Assembly (NCBI GenBank): GCA_023434365.1
Contig: JAEYSV010000019.1
Coordinates: 186,001-250,000, forward strand
Origin: Bacillota bacterium
GTDB taxonomy: Bacteria > Bacillota > Clostridia > Lachnospirales > Lachnospiraceae
Direction: 5' to 3'
DNA: 64,000 nt
The first letter of the stretch is position 1. Each line of letters opens with the position of its first letter. Positions 44,067 through 53,124 of the stretch are shown here, one piece after another. The notes under the pieces were generated by a model, which saw only the letters and a list, made by a program, of their open reading frames with translations, searched no databases and had not been told where the DNA came from. Both the position numbers and the translations under genes were made by a program.

Positions 44067-45125
44067 ATGGCATTATTAAGAGAAAAAACAAGAGTAATTC
44101 GAATTGGGGACCGGTATATAGGAGGAAATCATCCTATATTAGTACAATCAATGACCAATACCAAGACAGAAGATGTTAAAGGGACGATTGATCAGATAGC
44201 AAGATTACAGGAAGCGGGCTGTGATATCATTCGTTTGGCGGTACCAACGATGGAAGCAGCAAAATCATTCGGTGAGATAAAAAAACATGTGAAGATCCCA
44301 ATGGTGGCTGACATTCATTTTGATTATCGCCTGGCAATGGAAGCCATGATAAATGGTGCGGATAAAATCAGAATTAATCCTGGTAACATTGGTGATATCC
44401 ATAAGGTAAAAGCAGTCGTTAACATGGCTAAGGAACGTGAGATACCAATTCGGGTTGGTGTCAATAGTGGGTCTCTTGAAAAGAATCTGTTAGCAAAATA
44501 CGGACGTGTTTGTGCAGAAGGTATCGTGGAAAGTGCTCTTGATAAAATTCGTTGGGTTGAAGAATTAGGATATGAAAATATGGTAATTAGCATCAAATCA
44601 AGCGATGTATTAATGAGCGTTGAAGCACATGAGTTAATAGCAAAACAAACGGATTATCCTCTTCATGTCGGGATTACAGAGTCAGGAACCATTTATTCCG
44701 GTAATATCAAGTCAGCTGTTGGGCTAGGGATCATCCTGCACCAAGGAATAGGTAATACTATTCGTGTTTCCCTTACTGGTGATCCAGTGAAAGAAATTGA
44801 ATCAGCAAAATTAATCTTAAAAACGTTAGGTCTGCGTAAAGGCGGAGTGGAGGTTGTTAGTTGCCCGACTTGTGGCAGAACACAAATCAATCTGATTGAG
44901 TTAGCGAATCAAGTAGAAGAGATGGTTAGGGAATATGACCTAGATATCAAAGTTGCTGTTATGGGCTGTGCGGTGAATGGTCCTGGGGAAGCAAGAGAAG
45001 CTGATATCGGAATCGCTGGAGGAATTGGAGAAGGTTTAATTATTAAAAAAGGGGAAATTGTAAGGAAGGTACCTGAAGCAAGGTTGCTAGATGAGCTGCG
45101 AACAGAATTAAGTAACTGGAAGTAA
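44067..45125 (+). CDS. ispG: 4-hydroxy-3-methylbut-2-enyl diphosphate synthase (flavodoxin/ferredoxin)
   Basis: IspG (GcpE) carries out the penultimate step of the MEP pathway with a [4Fe-4S] cluster. The 352-residue protein has the TIM-barrel start (PILVQSMTNTKTEDV) and the cluster cysteines in SCPTCGRTQ and GCAVNGPGEAREAD. It belongs with dxr in the same gene group. In B. subtilis proS occupies the place before polC; clostridia often have ispG here. Confidence 0.97.
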   Translation: MALLREKTRVIRIGDRYIGGNHPILVQSMTNTKTEDVKGTIDQIARLQEAGCDIIRLAVPTMEAAKSFGEIKKHVKIPMVADIHFDYRLAMEAMINGADKIRINPGNIGDIHKVKAVVNMAKEREIPIRVGVNSGSLEKNLLAKYGRVCAEGIVESALDKIRWVEELGYENMVISIKSSDVLMSVEAHELIAKQTDYPLHVGITESGTIYSGNIKSAVGLGIILHQGIGNTIRVSLTGDPVKEIESAKLILKTLGLRKGGVEVVSCPTCGRTQINLIELANQVEEMVREYDLDIKVAVMGCAVNGPGEAREADIGIAGGIGEGLIIKKGEIVRKVPEARLLDELRTELSNWK

Positions 45126-45162
45126 TACGTAAAAGAGGAGATCATAAAGGAAGGGATAGGAA

Positions 45163-48100
45163 ATGGTATTTTTTGAAGCATGGAATGATTTACAAGTGAA
45201 TAAAAGATTGACGCAGGTATTTCAATATGTTGATGTCACTCGTTTTGTAGTAAATCAACGTACGGAAAGCATAGAAATCTATACAATGAGTGAAAACTAT
45301 CTTTCTTATATTGATATTAGCAGTATGGAGTTTCAAATAAAGAAAAAGTTCTTTTCCCAATCTCAATTTCGAGTCAGAATTATTGATGAATATACATTTG
45401 CCAAGCAAATGACACTTTCAAAGCTTTTGGAGATTACCAATGAATCCATCTTATGTGAACTAAAAGAACTATCGCATCTGGCCTATGCGACCTATTTTAA
45501 AGCAAAGCGTACCGTGACTGAGAATACGCTTGTTATCGAATTAGAGGACAATTTTATCTATAAGAATCTGGCCAATGAGTTACGTGCCTTTTTGGTCCAA
45601 TTTATGAACACTCATTTTGAGCGTGACATTACAGTAGACTTCACCTATTATGAAAAGGTGGATAAAGAAACGAATGAAAAGGATACCTATCAGGAAAAAT
45701 TGATTCAGTACCGTAATGGAATAAAAGAAGACAGCGTTATAAATATTAGTGAAGAAGCTTCTGGTAATGTAGAACCATCAAAGGTTTCGGCTGCAGAAAC
45801 AGAACCGAAAGCAAATGAAAAGTTCAAATCATTGAAGGAGCATAAAGAGAAATTTTACAATAAAAGAAAGTTACCTGAAGATCCAAGTGTTATCTATGGA
45901 CGTAACTTTGAAGGGAAGGTGCTCTCCCTTAAGGAAATACAAGAAGAGATTGGCGAAGTAGTTGTACAAGGAAAAGTCCTTGATGTGGAGGAACGTATTA
46001 CAAAAAATGGCTTATACATTTTCAATATTCCCATCACTGATTTTTCGGATAGTATCGTCGTAAAGCTCTTCTGTAAAGAAGAACAATATAATGATGTAAA
46101 AGAAAAGGTGAAAAAAGACTCATTTCTACTCATTAAAGGAGTAGCAATGTATGATAATTATCAGAAGGAGATTACGATTGGTAGTGTTACCGGAGTTAAA
46201 TTGATTTCTGATTTTACAACTACCAGAATGGATCAAAGTGCCCAGAAACGAGTTGAGCTACATTGTCATACTGTCATGAGTGATATGGATAGTGTAATTA
46301 ATGTAAAATCTCTAATTAATCGTGCGAAAAAATGGGGGCATAAAGCATTAGCCATCACAGATCATGGGGTAGTGCAGTCTTTCCCAGAAGCGGCACATGC
46401 CTTAGTTAAAAATGATGAATTCAAAATTATCTATGGAATGGAAGCGTATATCGTAGATGATGAACAAAATATTGTAGAGAATAATAAGGGGCAGACCTTA
46501 GATGCGTCCTTTGTTGTATTTGACTTAGAAACTACTGGGTTTGGTCCTGTACATGATAAGATTATTGAAATTGGCGCAGTCAAAGTGGTAGATGGTAAGG
46601 TTGTCGATACCTACTCCACCTTTGTCAACCCAATGATACCGATTCCTGAAAAGATAACGGAACTTACAAGTATAACGAATCTTGATGTTAGTGACGCACC
46701 ATTGATTGAGACAGTACTACCTGAGTTTCTTTCCTTTTCAAAAGACTGCATCCTGGTAGCACATAATGCTTCCTTTGATGTAGGGTTTATCAGAAAGAAA
46801 TCTGAGCAGCAGGGAATAGAAACAGATTTTACGGTTTTAGATACCGTTAATATGGCACGTGTGTTATTGCCTCACCTTAATAATTTCAAATTAAATATCA
46901 TTGCCAAGGATCTGGGAGTTTCATTAGAAAGTCATCACCGCGCGGTAGATGATGCTATGGCAACAGCAGAGATTTTTATACACTTTCTCACAATGTTAAA
47001 AGAGAAAGAAGTTGTTACACTTGAAGAGCTAAATCGTATGAATCAGCTCTCGCCTGAGACAGTTAAGAAAATGCCTACCTATCATGGAATCATTCTTGCT
47101 AAAAATGACATAGGCAGGGTGAATCTATATAAGATGGTATCTCTTTCCCATATTGAATATTTTGCAAGACGGCCAAGGATACCAAAAAGTCTGATTACGG
47201 CTAACAGAGAAGGACTAATTCTTGGAACAGCATGTGAAGCAGGAGAATTATACCAGGCGATTCTACGAAATAAGCCAGATACCGAGATTGAACGAATTGT
47301 AAACTTCTATGATTATCTGGAAATTCAACCGCTTGGTAATAATATGTTTATGATTGAGGATGATCGCTATGATGTAACTAGCATCGAGGACCTGAAAGCA
47401 CATAATCAGCGTATTGTTGATTTGGGGACATTATATCAAAAACCGGTGGTGGCTACCTGTGATGCCCATTTTTTAGATCCGGATGATAGTATTTACCGTG
47501 CAGTTATCATGAAAGGAAAAGGATTTAAGGATGCTGACAATCAGGCACCTCTATATTATCGTACTACAGAAGAGATGCTAGAAGAGTTTGAGTATCTTGG
47601 GCCAGTAAAAGCAAAAGAGGTCGTGCTTACGAATACGAATCTGATTGCTGATATGATTGAAAAAATTAGTCCAGTCCGTCCGGATAAGTGTCCACCGGTA
47701 ATTGCAGACTCTGATAAAGAACTGCGTAAAATCTGTTATGATAAGGCACATTCTATGTATGGTCCTGATTTGCCGCCACAAGTTCAAACAAGGCTGGAAC
47801 ACGAGTTGAATTCGATTATAAGTAACGGATTTGCCGTGATGTATATTATTGCACAGAAACTAGTATGGAAATCAAATGAAGATGGCTATCTGGTGGGTTC
47901 CAGGGGGAGTGTTGGTTCCTCTTTTGTCGCTACAATGGCAGGAATTACAGAAGTTAATCCTCTTGCGGCGCATTATTATTGCCCGAATTGTCATTACAGT
48001 GATTTTACCTCTGATATTGTCAAACAATATGCAGGAAGTTCAGGCTGTGATATGCCAGACCGTGAATGTCCTGACTGTGGTACTATGTTATGTAAAGATG

Positions 48101-49602
48101 GACATGATATCCCATTTGAAACTTTCCTTGGATTTTACGGAGATAAAGAACCAGATATTGACCTTAACTTCTCAGGGGAATATCAGGCCAAAGCACATGA
48201 GTATACCGAGGTAATCTTTGGAAAAGGGCATACTTTCCGTGCGGGAACCATTGGTACATTAGCAGATAAAACGGCGTATGGATTTGTGAAAAAGTATTAT
48301 GATGAGCATGAGCAAACGAAGAGGAATGCTGAGATAAACAGAATCGTACAAGGCTGTGTCGGAGTCAGAAGAACAACGGGCCAACATCCAGGTGGAATTA
48401 TCGTGCTGCCTCATGGCGAGGAAATCTATTCCTTCACGCCGGTACAACGTCCTGCTAATGATATGAATACTAAAACAGTTACAACACACTTTGATTATCA
48501 CTCTATTGATCATAACTTGCTAAAGCTAGATATTCTAGGGCATGACGATCCGACTATGATTCGTATGTTAGAGGATCTTACGGGATTAGATGCCAAACAG
48601 ATAAGCCTGGATGATACTAAGGTATTGTCATTATTTGAGTCAACGAAAGCCTTAGGGATAAAACCAAAGGATTTGATGGATTGTGATCTTGGATGTCTGG
48701 GAATTCCTGAATTCGGTACGGACTTCGTTATGCAGATGTTAAGAGATACGAAACCAAAGAATTTTTCGGACTTAGTCCGAATCTCGGGATTATCGCATGG
48801 AACCGATGTATGGCTTAATAATGCGCAGTATTACATTCAAAGAGGAGACTGTACTCTTTCTAGTGCAATCTGTACCCGTGATGATATTATGGTCTTCTTA
48901 ATATATAAAGGGGTAGAAAATGGTCTTTCCTTTAAGATAATGGAAAGTGTCAGAAAAGGAAAGGGACTCTCTCCTGATATGGAAGAAGCAATGAGGCAAG
49001 CAAATGTTGAGGAGTGGTATATAGAATCCTGCAAGAAAATCAAATATATGTTTCCAAAGGCGCATGCCGCTGCCTATGTCATGATGGCATTTCGAATTGC
49101 TTATTTTAAAGTATATTATCCACTTGCTTATTATGCCTCTTATTTTAGTATTCGTGCCAGTGCTTTTAACTATGAAAAGATGTGTCTTGGAAAGAATAAG
49201 CTAGAAGGACTTATGAGGGAATATAAGAGAGATTATAATAATTTATCTAAAAAAGAACAGGATATGTATAAAGACATGAGAATCGTTCAGGAAATGTATG
49301 CCCGCGGATTTGAATTTTTACCTATTAATATCTATCTGGCAAAAGCACATCATTTTCAAATCATTGATGGGAAACTTATGCCATCGCTAAGCTCAATTGA
49401 CGGTCTTGGTGATAAGGCAGCAGAAGCGATTGTTGAAGCAGCGAAAGATGGAAAGTTTTTATCGCAGGATGATTTCCGTGAGCGAACAAAAGTGTCAAAA
49501 ACCGTCGTTGATCAGATGGCTGAAATGGGCATCTTTGGTGATCTGCCAGTTTCTAATCAGAGAACAATTTTGGATTATTTGAATGAGACAAAGTTTATGT
49601 AA
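45163..49602 (+). CDS. polC: DNA polymerase III PolC-type alpha subunit
   Basis: PolC is the replicative polymerase of low-GC Gram-positives with built-in proofreading. The 1479 residues comprise an N-terminal domain (1-230), an OB fold (about 255-350) and a PHP domain split around the exonuclease (VELHCHTVMSDMDSV about 363). The DEDDh exonuclease (FVVFDLETTGFGP about 450; HNASFDVGFI; HHRAVDDAMATAEIF) follows. The zinc finger is CPNC...CPDC (about 940-970) and the polymerase core has DIDLNFSGEYQ (about 1000) and QHPGGIIV. It is complete and normal in length. Confidence 0.98.
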   Translation: MVFFEAWNDLQVNKRLTQVFQYVDVTRFVVNQRTESIEIYTMSENYLSYIDISSMEFQIKKKFFSQSQFRVRIIDEYTFAKQMTLSKLLEITNESILCELKELSHLAYATYFKAKRTVTENTLVIELEDNFIYKNLANELRAFLVQFMNTHFERDITVDFTYYEKVDKETNEKDTYQEKLIQYRNGIKEDSVINISEEASGNVEPSKVSAAETEPKANEKFKSLKEHKEKFYNKRKLPEDPSVIYGRNFEGKVLSLKEIQEEIGEVVVQGKVLDVEERITKNGLYIFNIPITDFSDSIVVKLFCKEEQYNDVKEKVKKDSFLLIKGVAMYDNYQKEITIGSVTGVKLISDFTTTRMDQSAQKRVELHCHTVMSDMDSVINVKSLINRAKKWGHKALAITDHGVVQSFPEAAHALVKNDEFKIIYGMEAYIVDDEQNIVENNKGQTLDASFVVFDLETTGFGPVHDKIIEIGAVKVVDGKVVDTYSTFVNPMIPIPEKITELTSITNLDVSDAPLIETVLPEFLSFSKDCILVAHNASFDVGFIRKKSEQQGIETDFTVLDTVNMARVLLPHLNNFKLNIIAKDLGVSLESHHRAVDDAMATAEIFIHFLTMLKEKEVVTLEELNRMNQLSPETVKKMPTYHGIILAKNDIGRVNLYKMVSLSHIEYFARRPRIPKSLITANREGLILGTACEAGELYQAILRNKPDTEIERIVNFYDYLEIQPLGNNMFMIEDDRYDVTSIEDLKAHNQRIVDLGTLYQKPVVATCDAHFLDPDDSIYRAVIMKGKGFKDADNQAPLYYRTTEEMLEEFEYLGPVKAKEVVLTNTNLIADMIEKISPVRPDKCPPVIADSDKELRKICYDKAHSMYGPDLPPQVQTRLEHELNSIISNGFAVMYIIAQKLVWKSNEDGYLVGSRGSVGSSFVATMAGITEVNPLAAHYYCPNCHYSDFTSDIVKQYAGSSGCDMPDRECPDCGTMLCKDGHDIPFETFLGFYGDKEPDIDLNFSGEYQAKAHEYTEVIFGKGHTFRAGTIGTLADKTAYGFVKKYYDEHEQTKRNAEINRIVQGCVGVRRTTGQHPGGIIVLPHGEEIYSFTPVQRPANDMNTKTVTTHFDYHSIDHNLLKLDILGHDDPTMIRMLEDLTGLDAKQISLDDTKVLSLFESTKALGIKPKDLMDCDLGCLGIPEFGTDFVMQMLRDTKPKNFSDLVRISGLSHGTDVWLNNAQYYIQRGDCTLSSAICTRDDIMVFLIYKGVENGLSFKIMESVRKGKGLSPDMEEAMRQANVEEWYIESCKKIKYMFPKAHAAAYVMMAFRIAYFKVYYPLAYYASYFSIRASAFNYEKMCLGKNKLEGLMREYKRDYNNLSKKEQDMYKDMRIVQEMYARGFEFLPINIYLAKAHHFQIIDGKLMPSLSSIDGLGDKAAEAIVEAAKDGKFLSQDDFRERTKVSKTVVDQMAEMGIFGDLPVSNQRTILDYLNETKFM

Positions 49603-49619
49603 TGTAAGTCATACAAAAA

Positions 49620-49701
49620 GCCTCCGCGAATGCGTACAATCATAATAAGTAATTTAACTTGCTGCGCTCAGTATGAGATCGATGCACAAGTATGCGGAGG
49701 C
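49620..49701 (-). terminator. Structured convergent terminator between polC and the BTAD gene
   Basis: GCCTCCGC (49620-49627) and GCGGAGGC (49694-49701) are exact inverted repeats 66 nt apart. Read on the minus strand the structure ends in GCGGAGGC-TTTTT, which suits termination of the minus-strand gene ending at 49712. The interior can fold further (ACTTG/CAAGT on the minus strand). The GC-rich arms stand out in this AT-rich gap. A small open frame across it on the + strand is not convincing as a gene. Confidence 0.55.
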
Positions 49702-49711
49702 GTAATTGAAA

Positions 49712-50920
49712 TTATAGTGTTGACAGGCCAATCATGTTATTATCATAATTTTTATGTAATGGAACTACCTGATATGTTATGTCTAAAAAGTTCAGCTTTT
49801 TATTATTTGCAACACATTGCTTAATTCTACGTAGTATATTCTGGCTATTAATCACTGAGGCTTTTGGAAGTACTAGAAACAGCCTTTGGTCATTGGTCAA
49901 AGTAAGAAAATCATCAGAACGTAAATACGGAAGGATGGTATTAATAAAAATCTGTTTCACTAGATACTGTTTTTCCATACTTTGTGATGAGGCGTGAATC
50001 GTAATGATACAAAGACAGATTGGTTCGTTGTTACACTTGGCTTTACGCAGTTCAAGGGAGTATAGTGTCTGAAAAATCTGATAATCATAAAATATAGCGC
50101 CAATATTTGTATCTGGTTTACTTAAAGTTGCAGCGAGGGTAGTATCAGCTTGCTCTAAATCGCGCAATAGTAATTGATGTAGTTTCTCGAATTTTGGAAT
50201 TACAGGTGTTCCGTACTGATTGAATAGCTGCTCCATGCTGTGTTGGTATTGTTGCAATGCGGTTTGTACGTTGCCTGCTTTGTATAATGATAAGGTCAGA
50301 TTAAAGTTTGCAACTTCATCATAGGCATCGACCGAAAGAATATCACAGCAAACACGGGAACATGTTTCATAATCATGGTATTCGACTAACAATTCTAGGT
50401 ATTTATGCATCATTTTCAGATATAACGAATGGTAATAAGCACTGATTGGAATGACCCAAAACTGTGTGGCTGACCTAGGAAGAAAGTCTCCCTTATAAAG
50501 CAAATGTATTTGGGAGAGTAATTTTAACTGCTGTTCTTGCGATGGTTTTTTTTCTACTAGTCGGCATAAGGTTTCAAAATGATCGGTATCAACACTGACA
50601 TTGACTAAAGGATTCCATCCATAGGAGCCACGACTTTGTATAATAAGTGGAATCTCTTTTGGGAATTCAAGACTTGTCAGCAGTTTTCGCAAACGGTGAA
50701 GTAGAGTTTTAAGAGCACTCATAGGGTTCTCAATCTCATTATCAGGCCAAAGAATATCGATTAAGTCGTATTGAGACAGTTCTTTATGACGATTCGCAAT
50801 TAAAAATTCCAGTAAAGTAAAGCTTTTTCTGGAATGAAAGGTGTTATCATCAATCTTTTTCGATTGGTAGGAGAGGGAAAATTCCCCGAGCATATTAATG
50901 TAGATTACTGGGTTGTCCAT
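49712..50920 (-). CDS. BTAD-type transcriptional regulator with GGDEF-like tail
   Basis: A 402-residue minus-strand protein. The N-terminal winged-helix domain of the SARP/OmpR type (about 1-100) contains FTLLEFLIANRHKELSQYDL and LKTLLHRLRKLL. A bacterial transcriptional activator domain (about 110-255, helical repeats, ATQFWVIPISAYYHSLYLKM) follows. The last part (about 275-395) resembles a degenerate GGDEF fold (LRSDDFLTLTNDQRLFLVLP, then ILRRIKQCV) without the GGDEF signature. It probably senses a signal and controls local genes; the target is unknown. Its neighbour is divergent. Confidence 0.82.
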   Translation of the reverse strand: MDNPVIYINMLGEFSLSYQSKKIDDNTFHSRKSFTLLEFLIANRHKELSQYDLIDILWPDNEIENPMSALKTLLHRLRKLLTSLEFPKEIPLIIQSRGSYGWNPLVNVSVDTDHFETLCRLVEKKPSQEQQLKLLSQIHLLYKGDFLPRSATQFWVIPISAYYHSLYLKMMHKYLELLVEYHDYETCSRVCCDILSVDAYDEVANFNLTLSLYKAGNVQTALQQYQHSMEQLFNQYGTPVIPKFEKLHQLLLRDLEQADTTLAATLSKPDTNIGAIFYDYQIFQTLYSLELRKAKCNNEPICLCIITIHASSQSMEKQYLVKQIFINTILPYLRSDDFLTLTNDQRLFLVLPKASVINSQNILRRIKQCVANNKKLNFLDITYQVVPLHKNYDNNMIGLSTL

Positions 50921-50950
50921 AGTAGCCTCCTATTTATCTGAATCATATTT

Positions 50951-50979
50951 ATTATAAAGTAAAAAATTGGAAAAGTCTA
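50951..50979 (-). promoter_or_regulatory. Promoter of the BTAD regulator gene
   Basis: On the minus strand, TAGACT (50979-50974), a 17-nt spacer and TATAAT (50956-50951) lie about 30 nt before the start codon. It occupies the 130-nt divergent gap shared with the + strand methyltransferase gene, for which I see no clear promoter. Confidence 0.6.
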
Positions 50980-51050
50980 TTGGTGTTTCTTTTCAAAAAT
51001 AACGTTTTTTATACACCAGAACTAAGAAAGGAAAGTATGTATTATCTTAC

Positions 51051-52541
51051 ATGCAAAATAAAATGATACGTGAATTATATCAAAAACTACAAAATAACCA
51101 GGAGCTGCGTCCTACTTTAGGTGAGCTACGTAAGCTGTGTAAAGATTATAGTCATAGACATGCACTGCTTTATTGTATTGGTGATGACTATCGCCTTTTT
51201 CACGAACTTCTTAATAACGAGGATGCTAAAGTGCGTAAAAATACAGCACTTCTCATAGGAGAACTAGGGATCCAGGCTATGGTTGATATGTTATATCAGT
51301 GTTATCGTGCTGAGCAGATGCTGTTTGTGAAGCCCTCCTACCTAACTGCGATGAAAGAACTTAATTTCATTAAGTATCTGCCTGATTTTAAGGAACGTCT
51401 TCATGAGTTATCAAAAGCAGAGTTTACAGTGGAAGAAAAAAAGCATCGTAGCGAGGAAATGAGAGAGTTATCCACACTGATTGTTATGGCAGAAGGAATT
51501 AAAAAGCATGAATTTACCGGATATTCTATGGAACAGGATTTGATACTTTTAACCAACCGCAATCATATAGATATCACGCTTAATCAGTTGAGTTCAGAGA
51601 GTAAGAAAGCATTCGGTGCAGGTGTCATGGTGAAAACCAATCAGCTAAAAGAGGTGTTGCCTATTCGGACCTATACAGAGCTATTGTTTGCTGTACCAGG
51701 AATGCTTAAGGCAGGTAATGATCCAATTGAAATTGCAAAAGTAATAGACAAGGCAGGCCTTGTAAAGTTTCTAAAACAACGGCACAGTGGAACACCGCCT
51801 TATTATTTTCGCATCGAATATAAGACGAAACTACCTTTAGATAAGAAGAGTGCGTTTACTAAGAAACTGGCTCAGGAGATCGAGAATAATACGATGAGGG
51901 AAATGGTCAATTCCCCTTCAGACTATGAGATTGAGTTACGTTTGATTGAAGGAAAAGATGGAAATATTAATCTTTTACTAAAATTATATACCTTACCAGA
52001 TCATCGATTTGATTATCGTCTCCAAAGTATTGCTACCAGTATCCGTCCAGTGAATGCAGCCTTAACAGTTGCTTTGGCAAAGTCCTATATGAAAGAGCAG
52101 GCACAGGTATTAGACCCATTTTGTGGAGTAGGAACGATGTTAATTGAACGCCATAAGGCAGTTAAGGCTAATACAACCTATGGAATTGATTGTTATGAAG
52201 AAGCAATTAAGCTAGCAAAAGCCAATACGGAAGCGGCTCATCAGTTGATTCATTATATCAATAAGGATTTCTTTGAATTTACACATGATTACCTGTTTGA
52301 TGAGATTATTACAGATATGCCATTTGCAATGGGCAAAACGAATCAGGCCAATATAGTCCAGATTTATGACCGGTTTTTTGATAAGAGCAGGGAAGTGCTT
52401 AAAGAAGAGGCTGTGATGATTCTTTACACGCATGATAGAGAATTAGTAAAAAAAGGTGCTCGTAAGTATGCTTATCAGATCGAGAAGGAATATGAGATTT
52501 CCGCTGTGGAAGGCACGTATGTGGTGGTTCTAAATAGATAA
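51051..52541 (+). CDS. Predicted RNA (N2-guanine type) methyltransferase
   Basis: A 496-residue protein with an N-terminal helical, HEAT-like part (about 1-135) and a middle region (about 150-330) that may bind RNA. The C-terminal class I SAM methyltransferase domain has IRPVNAALTVALA (about 332-344), motif I VLDPFCGVGTMLIE (about 352-365) and the catalytic motif DMPFAMG (about 424-430). DMPF in place of (D/N)PPY occurs in Trm14/THUMP-type enzymes. The substrate (tRNA or rRNA) is not determined. AAAGGAAAG lies about 17 nt before the ATG at 51051; the ATG at 51063 is an alternative. Confidence 0.8.
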   Translation: MQNKMIRELYQKLQNNQELRPTLGELRKLCKDYSHRHALLYCIGDDYRLFHELLNNEDAKVRKNTALLIGELGIQAMVDMLYQCYRAEQMLFVKPSYLTAMKELNFIKYLPDFKERLHELSKAEFTVEEKKHRSEEMRELSTLIVMAEGIKKHEFTGYSMEQDLILLTNRNHIDITLNQLSSESKKAFGAGVMVKTNQLKEVLPIRTYTELLFAVPGMLKAGNDPIEIAKVIDKAGLVKFLKQRHSGTPPYYFRIEYKTKLPLDKKSAFTKKLAQEIENNTMREMVNSPSDYEIELRLIEGKDGNINLLLKLYTLPDHRFDYRLQSIATSIRPVNAALTVALAKSYMKEQAQVLDPFCGVGTMLIERHKAVKANTTYGIDCYEEAIKLAKANTEAAHQLIHYINKDFFEFTHDYLFDEIITDMPFAMGKTNQANIVQIYDRFFDKSREVLKEEAVMILYTHDRELVKKGARKYAYQIEKEYEISAVEGTYVVVLNR

Positions 52542-52585
52542 AGTCAAGCGGATATTCACATAGTGTTTTGCTATATGACAAATAA

Positions 52586-52613
52586 AAAAGACGGAGAATA
52601 ATCTCCGTCTTTT
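52586..52613. terminator. Bidirectional intrinsic terminator
   Basis: AAAAGACGGAGA (52586-52597) pairs perfectly with TCTCCGTCTTTT (52602-52613) around the loop ATAA. It has T-runs in both directions. It serves the convergent methyltransferase (+) and cold-shock (-) genes. Confidence 0.93.
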
Positions 52614-52626
52614 GTTATGGTTTTAA

Positions 52627-52827
52627 TTATGCATTAACTACATTAATAGCCTGAGGACCGCGAGCGCCATCAGTAACATCGAAAGTAACGCTTTGGCCTT
52701 CTTCTAATGTTTTGAAACCATCAACTGCGATGCCAGAGAAATGTACGAAAATGTCATTTCCTCTTTCATCAGTGATAAAACCAAATCCTTTTTGTGCATT
52801 AAACCATTTAACTGTACCTTTATTCAT
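52627..52827 (-). CDS. csp: Cold-shock protein, CspA family
   Basis: A 66-residue nucleic-acid-binding OB-fold protein and RNA chaperone. RNP1 (KGFGFI) and RNP2 (IFVHF) are intact: GTVKWFNAQKGFGFITDERG and NDIFVHFSGI. AGGAGGT precedes the ATG on the minus strand. It has a leader of about 120 nt with a long inverted repeat, as expected for cold-regulated csp genes. It is monocistronic between a terminator and its own promoter. Confidence 0.97.
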   Translation of the reverse strand: MNKGTVKWFNAQKGFGFITDERGNDIFVHFSGIAVDGFKTLEEGQSVTFDVTDGARGPQAINVVNA

Positions 52828-52873
52828 GAAAGATACCTCCTAAAACTTATTATATTTTGTATGTAATAAAAAA

Positions 52874-52926
52874 TCACATATTTTTGTAAATCAATAAATA
52901 AGTTACTGACTTACAAAAATATGTGA
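52874..52926 (-). promoter_or_regulatory. Inverted repeat in the csp 5' leader
   Basis: TCACATATTTTTGTAA (52874-52889) and TTACAAAAATATGTGA (52911-52926) are perfect 16-nt complements around a 21-nt AT-rich loop. The hairpin lies between the csp promoter and start codon and ends about 46 nt before the ATG. It may be a temperature-responsive leader structure. Confidence 0.65.
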
Positions 52927-52954
52927 ATCAAAACTAACATCAAAATACAATATG

Positions 52955-52983
52955 ATATTAACATAGTATTAGTATAAAGTCAA
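52955..52983 (-). promoter_or_regulatory. Promoter of the csp gene
   Basis: On the minus strand, TTGACT (52983-52978), a 17-nt spacer and TAATAT (52960-52955) form a strong vegetative promoter. The predicted start is near 52948, which gives a leader of about 120 nt. Confidence 0.7.
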
Positions 52984-53049
52984 CACTATTATTAGAAAAT
53001 TTCAAAATTTTATTGTCTATTTTTATCAAAACGACATAAGTTGCATTTG

Positions 53050-53078
53050 TTGACAAAGAAAAACGAAACGTCTATCAT
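53050..53078 (+). promoter_or_regulatory. Promoter of the M42 aminopeptidase gene
   Basis: TTGACA (53050-53055), a 17-nt spacer and TATCAT (53073-53078). It lies inside an upstream extension of the aminopeptidase frame and so supports the start at 53125. It is divergent from the csp promoter. Confidence 0.72.
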
Positions 53079-53124
53079 TAGTGTAATAACTGATTCAAGT
53101 ACAGTAGATGGGAGAGATAATGCG

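Noticed and set aside
49630..49824. Small + strand frame across the polC/BTAD gap
   Set aside because: It overlaps the inverted repeat and the 3' end of the BTAD gene, has no ribosome site and no protein-like features.
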